This document shows positions 1-4,654 of a stretch of 5,662 nucleotides of DNA, piece after piece. Under the pieces are notes generated by a model. That model saw only the letters and a list, made by a program, of their open reading frames with translations. It was not told the origin of the DNA and ran no database searches. Position numbers and translations under genes: made by a program. How positions within the stretch are numbered: position 1 is the first letter of the stretch; each line of letters starts with the position of its first letter. Source of the DNA: CAYVOX01 sp964453035 (GTDB taxonomy: Bacteria; Chloroflexota; Anaerolineae; Anaerolineales; Anaerolineaceae); the NCBI GenBank assembly GCA_964453035.1, contig CAYVOX010000172.1:1-5662 (forward strand). Direction: 5' to 3'.

Positions 1-1185
1 GCCAGCCGCGCCATCCCGGAATCTTTCTTGCGCGGTCTGGTTCAATCCGGTATTGAGCCCCTCGTGCAATTTGATTTGCCCCTCAGCGCCCCACCCGCCC
101 TCGCCGAGCGCACCCCCATCCTCGAAGTCTACAGCCGATGGGGGGTAAAAGCCGTCCTTTTCTTTGATTCCCCCAACACCCGCGCCTCCTGGTCAGCCCC
201 CACATGGGCTCAGCACAACCTGGTGGAACACTTCCTCGACCGCTACCTCCCCCTCGCTCATGCTGCTGCGCAGGTCGGTCTCACCTCCATCCTGCCGCCG
301 CTCCAGCCTGCTGGCGCCTACTGGGATACCGCCTTTCTGCGCGCCGTTCTGGAAGGCATGACACGCCGCAAAAACTCCACCCTTCTGGAGGGCACCCTGC
401 TCTCCTGCTATGCGCGCGCCAACCAGCGGCCCCTCAACTGGGGTTCAGGCGGCCCGGAGCGCTGGCCCTCAGCACGTCCCTACCACACCCCGGAGGATTC
501 ACAGGATCACAACGGCTTTCGCATCTTTGATTGGTATCAATCCATAGCCCGGTCAATTCTCAACCACGAGGTGCCCATCATCCTCTTGCAGGCTGGCGCT
601 CCATTTGACCCTGCCTGCTCATCCCAGGCTTTCCCTCCGCGCCATCCGCAGGAGATCGAAGCCATTGCCCGCGCTCTGATCGGCGAAGCCGCCACCGATC
701 CCTCTGGCGAAAACACACCGATGGAACCAGTACCAGCATCGGTGCTCGTGGGCTTTTTCTACCAGCTATCCGCCGAATCCACTGCGCCCACCGCAAACCA
801 TACCTGGTTCCAACCCGATGGCACCACCTTCCCCGCCGTGGATACCCTCCGTGCCCTGGCAGCCTCGCCCCGACAGCAGGTCAAGTCCGCGGCTGCACCC
901 CAGGCAGATCCCTGCCACCCCATCCAACATTACCTTTTACTGCCCACATTCGAGTGGGGCGTCGCTGACTGGCACCTCGAGATGCTGCGCCCGCTCATCA
1001 AAAAATACCGCCCCACCATTGGCTTTTCCGTCAGTGAAGCTGCCCTGGCACAGGAGGTCACCGTCATTGGCAATGCCAGCGCCTACTCTGAAGAAACCCT
1101 CGACCAACTCAGGCTCAGCGGCAGCACCGTCCGTCGAATCGACGGTATTGGCATAGAATTTGCATCCCAAATGGCAGAGAGGTGA
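1..1185 (+). CDS. Glycoside-hydrolase-like TIM-barrel protein with CWB2-like C-terminal segment; 5' end outside window
   Basis: The frame is open from base 1, so the true start, and any signal peptide, lies upstream; the TTG at 28 is only the first possible start inside the window. 394 codons are visible. The pattern is that of a clan GH-A-type TIM barrel: a strand ending in V-L-F-F-D-S-P-N (166-177 encodes DSPN), where active members carry an N-E-P-N motif, then a conserved-looking F-L-x-R-Y-L-P-L-A helix, a P-P-L-Q-P-x-G loop, a G-F-R-I-F-D-W-Y helix, and the strand V-P-I-I-L-L-Q-A-G (Q at 589-591), where the nucleophile Glu would be expected. After an Ala/Pro/Gln linker, about 922-1182 forms a second domain whose end (V-T-V-I-G-N, then L-x-x-S-G-S-T-V-R-R-I-D-G) recalls cell-wall-binding repeat 2. 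Both expected catalytic glutamates are absent, so I infer glycan binding rather than hydrolysis. It lies 3 bases before ftsZ, so the two are probably co-transcribed. Fold confidence is moderate; substrate unknown. Confidence 0.72.
   Translation, partial: ASRAIPESFLRGLVQSGIEPLVQFDLPLSAPPALAERTPILEVYSRWGVKAVLFFDSPNTRASWSAPTWAQHNLVEHFLDRYLPLAHAAAQVGLTSILPPLQPAGAYWDTAFLRAVLEGMTRRKNSTLLEGTLLSCYARANQRPLNWGSGGPERWPSARPYHTPEDSQDHNGFRIFDWYQSIARSILNHEVPIILLQAGAPFDPACSSQAFPPRHPQEIEAIARALIGEAATDPSGENTPMEPVPASVLVGFFYQLSAESTAPTANHTWFQPDGTTFPAVDTLRALAASPRQQVKSAAAPQADPCHPIQHYLLLPTFEWGVADWHLEMLRPLIKKYRPTIGFSVSEAALAQEVTVIGNASAYSEETLDQLRLSGSTVRRIDGIGIEFASQMAER
1177..1182 (+). promoter_or_regulatory. Ribosome binding site of the ftsZ-like gene
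   Basis: GAGAGG lies 6 bases before the ATG at 1189 and touches the TGA of the upstream gene. It decides the ATG at 1189 over the second ATG at 1195, and suggests that translation of the two genes is coupled. Confidence 0.7.
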
Positions 1186-1188
1186 ACC

Positions 1189-2391
1189 ATGAACATGCCC
1201 TTAAACGCAAAACCAGTCAACCGCGCGCCCTTTGTAGCGCACCTGCCCGTTCTCAAAGTTGTCGGCTTAGGTGGAGGGGGGTGTAACGCCGTCAATCGCA
1301 TGATTGAATTAGGTCTGAGCGGTGTAGATTACGTTGCCTGCAACACCGACAGCCAGGCGCTCAAAGCCAGCCTTGCCCCCACCAAAGTCCAGCTCGGACC
1401 CCGCCTTACGCGCGGGCTCGGCGCCGGTGGCGACCCCAAAATTGGCGAGGCAGCCGCCGAAGAAAGCTTTTCTGATCTCAACCGCGCCATGGCTGGTGCG
1501 GATATGGTTTTCCTCACCGGCGGTATGGGCGGTGGAACTGGTACCGGCTCCATCCCGGTTGCTGCGCGCGTGGCTCGCAACCTCGGCGCGGTCACTGTGG
1601 CCATTGTTACCATGCCCTTCTCCTTTGAAGTAGGCCGCCGCCAGCAGAACGCCCGCAATGGACTGGCCCAGTTGCGCCAGCACACCGATACGCTCATCAC
1701 TGTCCCCAACGACCGCCTGCTACAAATTGCCCCACGCGATTTACCCCTCGAACTCTCCTTCCGCATGGCAGATGACGTGCTCCGCCAGGGTATTCAAGGC
1801 ATTTCCGAGCTTATCACCCAGACCGGCATGATTAACGTCGATTTTGCCCACGTCCGCCAGTTGATGCAAATGGGCGGCGGCTCGCTGCTTGCCATCGGCC
1901 ACGGCCAGGGTGAATCCAAAGCCCTCCAGGCTGTTGAGCGCGCCCTGCACCACCCGCTCATTGAATCGGTCAGCCTCGAAAATGCAACCGGCATTATCGC
2001 CAACTTCACCGCGGGTCAAAGCCTCACCTTTGTTGAACTCACCGAAGCCCTCACTCACCTGCAGCAAAAAACCAACAACCAGGCTGAGATTATCCCCGGC
2101 GTCATCACCGATGACCGCATGGGCGACCGCGCGCAGGTGATCCTCGTCATCACCGGTCTCGGCGCTACCCCCGTTGATTCGCGTCCCTCCCAACCCAAGG
2201 TTGCAGAGGCTCCGCAGCCTGCCGCCCGGCAGGAAGCCAGCCCTGCGCCCGCCAGGGTGCAGGCGCAGCCGCAACCGCAACCCGCCGCCCCCGTCGAGAT
2301 GATTGCCCCATCAGCCACCGACCTGGATATCCCGGCCTTTCTCCGCCGCCGGGTGGTTCACAAAAGCGAGGGCGCATGGACAGCCAACTGA
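1189..2391 (+). CDS. ftsZ: FtsZ-family tubulin-like GTPase, probably a divergent paralogue with an altered T7 loop
   Basis: FtsZ polymerises with GTP into the cytoplasmic division ring; GTP is hydrolysed when the T7 loop of one subunit completes the pocket of the next. All nucleotide-binding elements are visible: GGGGCNAVNRM near residue 26, ACNTDSQAL, GLGAGGDP, the tubulin signature GGGTGTG at residues 114-120, the F-E and R-R residues matching E. coli E138 and R142, PNDRLL, and ADDVL. The T7 loop reads N-V-D-F-A-H-V-R: N216 and D218 are present, but the residue matching E. coli D212 is His221 (codon CAC at 1849). Residues 326-377 form a Pro/Ala/Gln-rich disordered linker, followed by the conserved C-terminal peptide LDIPAFLRRR (379-388), which in other FtsZs binds FtsA/ZipA/SepF-type partners, and a 12-residue tail. 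At 400 residues the length is normal. No ftsA, ftsQ or mur genes are in view, so this is probably a second FtsZ. Family call is certain; paralogue status is inferred. Confidence 0.95.
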   Translation: MNMPLNAKPVNRAPFVAHLPVLKVVGLGGGGCNAVNRMIELGLSGVDYVACNTDSQALKASLAPTKVQLGPRLTRGLGAGGDPKIGEAAAEESFSDLNRAMAGADMVFLTGGMGGGTGTGSIPVAARVARNLGAVTVAIVTMPFSFEVGRRQQNARNGLAQLRQHTDTLITVPNDRLLQIAPRDLPLELSFRMADDVLRQGIQGISELITQTGMINVDFAHVRQLMQMGGGSLLAIGHGQGESKALQAVERALHHPLIESVSLENATGIIANFTAGQSLTFVELTEALTHLQQKTNNQAEIIPGVITDDRMGDRAQVILVITGLGATPVDSRPSQPKVAEAPQPAARQEASPAPARVQAQPQPQPAAPVEMIAPSATDLDIPAFLRRRVVHKSEGAWTAN

Positions 2392-2594
2392 TTAGCGAGA
2401 TTTGCCAGCAAGTCTATCGTGCCCATCCCGAAGTTAAAGGCGCCAAACCCAAAGTGCAGCCCTATAACGGCTCCGGCAGCCTGCTCATTTTTCAATCCAA
2501 AGCCAAAACAGAGGACGGTCACGCCATTACCCACACTATTCGGGTAGTAGTCTCCACCGATGGCAAAATCAAGAAGATTTCCGCTTCCCGCTAA
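2376..2594 (+). CDS. Small soluble protein of unknown function, overlapping the ftsZ end
   Basis: I do not recognise this 72-residue protein. It has an N-terminal helix (about residues 2-16), then what look like three to four short strands (K-V-Q-P-Y, S-L-L-I-F-Q-S, T-H-T-I-R-V-V-V-S, K-I-K-K-I-S), suggesting a small alpha+beta fold with a basic C-terminus. There is no signal peptide or membrane segment, so it should be cytoplasmic. The ATG overlaps the last 16 bases of ftsZ in another frame, with GAGGG at 2368-2372 only 3 bases ahead, which argues for translational coupling. Its position makes it a candidate partner or modulator of the FtsZ-like protein, but this is inference from context alone. 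The tight packing, in-frame stop just before the next gene's ribosome binding site, and normal codon use support it as a real gene. Confidence 0.8.
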   Translation: MDSQLISEICQQVYRAHPEVKGAKPKVQPYNGSGSLLIFQSKAKTEDGHAITHTIRVVVSTDGKIKKISASR

Positions 2595-2610
2595 CCCGCA
2601 ACCCCACCTC

Positions 2611-2616
2611 GGAGGT
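2611..2616 (+). promoter_or_regulatory. Ribosome binding site selecting a GTG start
   Basis: A perfect GGAGGT lies 5 bases before the GTG at 2622. The next in-frame ATG at 2634 would be 17 bases away, so the GTG is preferred as the start of the small membrane protein. Confidence 0.75.
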
Positions 2617-2621
2617 CCGTC

Positions 2622-2828
2622 GTGCAAAAAGTGATGAACCAGGTCGAACTCAACTTCTGGAATTGGTACATAATTCTGCTCAGCCGCTCCCCCGCGCTGC
2701 AAAAGCTGGTCCCGCTCTTCTACCGCGTCACCCGCCGCCAACTGCTCAATTTTTACCTCGCCGCGCTGGGCGTTTCCACCGCCGGCTTTGTGACGGGCAT
2801 CCTTCTTTTTGCCCTGATCGGAAGATAA
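2622..2828 (+). CDS. Small single-pass membrane protein, C-terminally anchored, unknown function
   Basis: This 68-residue protein starts at GTG behind a consensus ribosome binding site. Residues 10-20 (L-N-F-W-N-W-Y-I-I-L-L) form an aromatic, possibly amphipathic or membrane-dipping segment. A basic stretch R-V-T-R-R (35-39) precedes one clear membrane helix at about 41-66 (rich in L, A, G, V, F), and the protein ends G-R. By the positive-inside rule the N-terminal two thirds should be cytoplasmic, with the helix acting as a tail anchor. I recognise no family. It sits 27 bases after the small soluble gene and 7 bases before a secreted TIM-barrel gene. A membrane protein with a cytoplasmic face next to an FtsZ is a natural candidate for a filament tether, but nothing in its sequence proves contact with FtsZ. 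Confidence 0.8.
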   Translation: MQKVMNQVELNFWNWYIILLSRSPALQKLVPLFYRVTRRQLLNFYLAALGVSTAGFVTGILLFALIGR

Positions 2829-2835
2829 CCCTTCG

Positions 2836-3921
2836 ATGAAACGAAAATTCCTCTTGCTGATGGCTCTCCTGTGGGTGTGGATAGCCGTCATGCCCACATC
2901 TCCTGCCTCCGGCGCGCACGGTATTCCCGGCTCGCCGGATTTTGCCTATGGGGGGCACCTGGTCACTTCCAACTCACCGCAGGAGGCTGTGCGCCTTGCT
3001 GCCAACCTCAACCTCGACTGGCTGTCTCTACCCCTGGAATGGAACGTTCTGGCCCCTCTGCCAAAATCTCCTGTGGATTGGTCGCGGTACGATCCCATCT
3101 TTAAATCCATCGCCCGCACTGGCATTTCGGTCATGGTCAGCCTTTCCCATCCTCCCGCCTGGGCGCTCACCCCTTCCGGTCCGGATCCCTCCCACACAGC
3201 AAATTTGCTCAACCAGTTGATTCAGCGTTACCCCGGGCTCATCCAGGCGATTGAGCTATTCCCTGCCGCCAACACCCGCCAGGCATGGGGTGCCGTGCCT
3301 GATGCTGCCGCTTACCTCAACCTGATTAAAATCGTCCAATCTCGCCTGCAATCCCCCTCGCCAAAACCTGTTCTGGTAGCTGGTGGCCTGGCCTCCTTAC
3401 CCCCGCAAAAATCATCACAGGATATTGATGACCTCGTCTTTCTTCAGAATCTGTACGACGCCGGCGCTGCCGCTGTGCTCCAACTCATCAGCGTCGATTC
3501 AAGTGAAATCACCGGCCAGCCGTTGCAGAATCCTTCCGGCGGAGAGACGCGCGTCCTGCGTCATTATGAGCAGGTACGCCAGGTCATGCTTAAGAACAAT
3601 CACACATCAGGCATGATTTGGATTACCCACTTATCGGTTCCTTCTGGTAAAATCAATCCAGGTGAGGTACAAACCGACCCAACCCAGCAGGAAATTTGGC
3701 TGGCGCAGGCCTACGGGCAGGTTCGTTCTCAACTCTATATCGGCGCCGCTTTCTATGCCGGGCTTAACCCAAGCGAGGATAACCACTCCTTAATTCTGAG
3801 CAACGGCAGCTACCATCCCTTCTACCGTACTTTGCGGGGGTGGATCAGCCAATCCACATCAAATGCCTCAATCATTAAACCGGGGCAGGCAAAGGAGCAG
3901 CCGCTACTCAAAAAACCGTAA
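2836..3921 (+). CDS. Exported glycoside-hydrolase-like TIM-barrel protein, both catalytic glutamates apparently replaced
   Basis: Residues 1-27 are a signal peptide: basic M-K-R-K, a hydrophobic core rich in L/W/V, and a likely cut near S-G-A-H (25-28). The rest follows a clan GH-A (GH5/GH39-like) TIM barrel: a G-G-H-L opening strand, D-W-L-S-L-P-L-E-W, D-W-S-R-Y-D (W-S-R-Y 82-85), V-S-L-S-H-P-P-A-W-A (101-110), I-E-L-F-P-A-A-N then A-W-G (139-152), I-W-I-T-H-L-S (261-267), and a C-terminal F-Y-A-G-L-N strand and helix. In active relatives the fourth strand ends W-N-E-P-N and the seventh W-x-T-E; here these are F-P-A-A-N (3259-3273) and W-I-T-H (His265, 3628-3630). The fold therefore looks kept while the acid/base and nucleophile are lost. 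I infer an extracytoplasmic glycan-binding or structural pseudoenzyme. A weak GGAAG at 2820-2824 precedes the ATG by 11 bases. The end is Lys/Pro/Gln-rich. Confidence 0.82.
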   Translation: MKRKFLLLMALLWVWIAVMPTSPASGAHGIPGSPDFAYGGHLVTSNSPQEAVRLAANLNLDWLSLPLEWNVLAPLPKSPVDWSRYDPIFKSIARTGISVMVSLSHPPAWALTPSGPDPSHTANLLNQLIQRYPGLIQAIELFPAANTRQAWGAVPDAAAYLNLIKIVQSRLQSPSPKPVLVAGGLASLPPQKSSQDIDDLVFLQNLYDAGAAAVLQLISVDSSEITGQPLQNPSGGETRVLRHYEQVRQVMLKNNHTSGMIWITHLSVPSGKINPGEVQTDPTQQEIWLAQAYGQVRSQLYIGAAFYAGLNPSEDNHSLILSNGSYHPFYRTLRGWISQSTSNASIIKPGQAKEQPLLKKP

Positions 3922-3927
3922 CCTATC

Positions 3928-4557
3928 ATGAAGAAAATCCTCATTCTGGTCGGCTTATTCCTGATCGCGCTCATTGCCGGTTTTTTATTTGCCGAGAGGA
4001 ATGGCATTATTCCGCACGATTCCCCTGACCAATCCACCCAGTCGCAGGTTCGTTATCTCATCCTCCACGTTGATGACCTCTCCAGACCCAAACCCACCTT
4101 ACAAACGGTCTGGGGTGCGTTTGTCTCCTTTGGCGATCTCACCGCCGTCTATTTCAACCCCATCTACCCGCTCCAGAATAACCGCGCTGATCTTGCCGGC
4201 CTGTTCACCCTTACCGAGGAACGTCTCCTTTCAGAACCCTTTTTGAAAGCCGTCGAAAAATATGAGCTTGACCTGACCGGGTACCTGATTGTAGATGACG
4301 CTGGTGAGCAGGTTTTACTCAAGTGGCTGCTGCCCGATGCCCCCCCGCAAAGCGGCTCGCTGCTCACCCAGCGTGCTACCTTCACGCAAATCTGCCAGAA
4401 CCTCAACAAGAATAAATATGCCGCCTTCCCTCAGTTTGATTGGAAGCGCCTCTTTCCAGACCACCTCATCCCCTCTCCCCGCATCGAATCGACGATGATT
4501 CTCTTCGACCGCCTCTTTTACCGCTCACCTCGCGTGCAGTGCCAGGTACCGGAGTAG
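3928..4557 (+). CDS. Membrane-anchored protein of unknown function, possible degenerate LCP-like domain
   Basis: The 209-residue protein opens with M-K-K and a hydrophobic helix at about 4-22 (I/L/V/F-rich, ending F-A-E-R), read as an uncleaved anchor with the rest outside the cytoplasm. The visible domain begins R-Y-L-I-L-H-V-D-D (42-50), continues through a V-W-G-A-F-V-S-F strand and F-N-P-I-Y-P (76-81), and has Y-E-L-D-L-T-G-Y-L-I-V-D-D (112-124). That order loosely resembles the start, middle and 'G-I-x-I-D-x-Y-x-x-V-D' helix-strand of LytR-CpsA-Psr proteins, which attach glycopolymers to peptidoglycan. The Arg/Asp residues that bind the lipid pyrophosphate in true LCP enzymes (R-x-D-T and P-R-D) are not seen, so activity is doubtful. 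It follows the TIM-barrel gene by 6 bases without a clear ribosome binding site, suggesting reinitiation. It is probably the last gene of the operon. The LCP link is a weak guess; the membrane anchor is clear. Confidence 0.78.
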   Translation: MKKILILVGLFLIALIAGFLFAERNGIIPHDSPDQSTQSQVRYLILHVDDLSRPKPTLQTVWGAFVSFGDLTAVYFNPIYPLQNNRADLAGLFTLTEERLLSEPFLKAVEKYELDLTGYLIVDDAGEQVLLKWLLPDAPPQSGSLLTQRATFTQICQNLNKNKYAAFPQFDWKRLFPDHLIPSPRIESTMILFDRLFYRSPRVQCQVPE

Positions 4558-4587
4558 TCTCGTCGTGCTTCACCGGCGATTTCGCGC

Positions 4588-4616
4588 TGGATATTCCATT
4601 TTCTCCATGCTATACT
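4588..4616 (+). promoter_or_regulatory. Sigma70-type promoter with extended -10
   Basis: TGGATA (4588-4593, four of six consensus bases) is followed after 17 bases by TATACT (4611-4616, five of six), preceded by TGC, giving an extended -10 (TGnTATACT). The expected start of transcription is near 4622-4624, leaving a leader of about 31-33 bases before the ATG at 4655. This would transcribe the SRPBCC-PDZ-DinB gene independently of the operon. Confidence 0.6.
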
Positions 4617-4643
4617 GAATTACACAAATCACTGGCCCCATTT

Positions 4644-4649
4644 GGAGGT
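4644..4649 (+). promoter_or_regulatory. Ribosome binding site of the SRPBCC-PDZ-DinB gene
   Basis: Consensus GGAGGT lies 5 bases before the ATG at 4655, fixing the start of this gene. Confidence 0.8.
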
Positions 4650-4654
4650 AAAAA

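Larger units (their letters stand above)
4558..4654 (+). other. Intergenic gap separating the operon from the downstream gene
   Basis: This 97-base gap is the only sizeable non-coding stretch. It is AT-richer than its surroundings over about 4590-4655 and holds a promoter and ribosome binding site for the next gene. I see no GC-rich hairpin followed by a T-run that would mark an intrinsic terminator for the upstream operon. Confidence 0.7.

Noticed and set aside
1741..2280. Long open frame on the - strand opposite ftsZ
   Set aside because: It is a codon-bias shadow of the well-supported ftsZ gene; it has no recognisable domain.
2161..2320. Repetitive Pro/Gln/Ala-coding sequence as a DNA repeat
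   Set aside because: It is the low-complexity linker typical of FtsZ C-termini, not a nucleotide repeat array; no CRISPR, tRNA, rRNA or insertion-sequence signals were seen anywhere in the window.
2358..2897. 179-codon open frame on the - strand opposite the two small genes
   Set aside because: The + strand has two packed genes with ribosome binding sites, one with a clear membrane helix; the antisense product is low-complexity and unfamiliar.
4588..4598. Short inverted repeat TGGA-TAT-TCCA over the -35 region, a possible operator
   Set aside because: A 4-base arm is too short to distinguish from chance, and there is no second copy nearby.
4555..4610. Possible intrinsic terminator after the operon
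   Set aside because: Only weak GC pairing around CCGGCG/GCGCTGG is seen, without a proper stem or a T-run.
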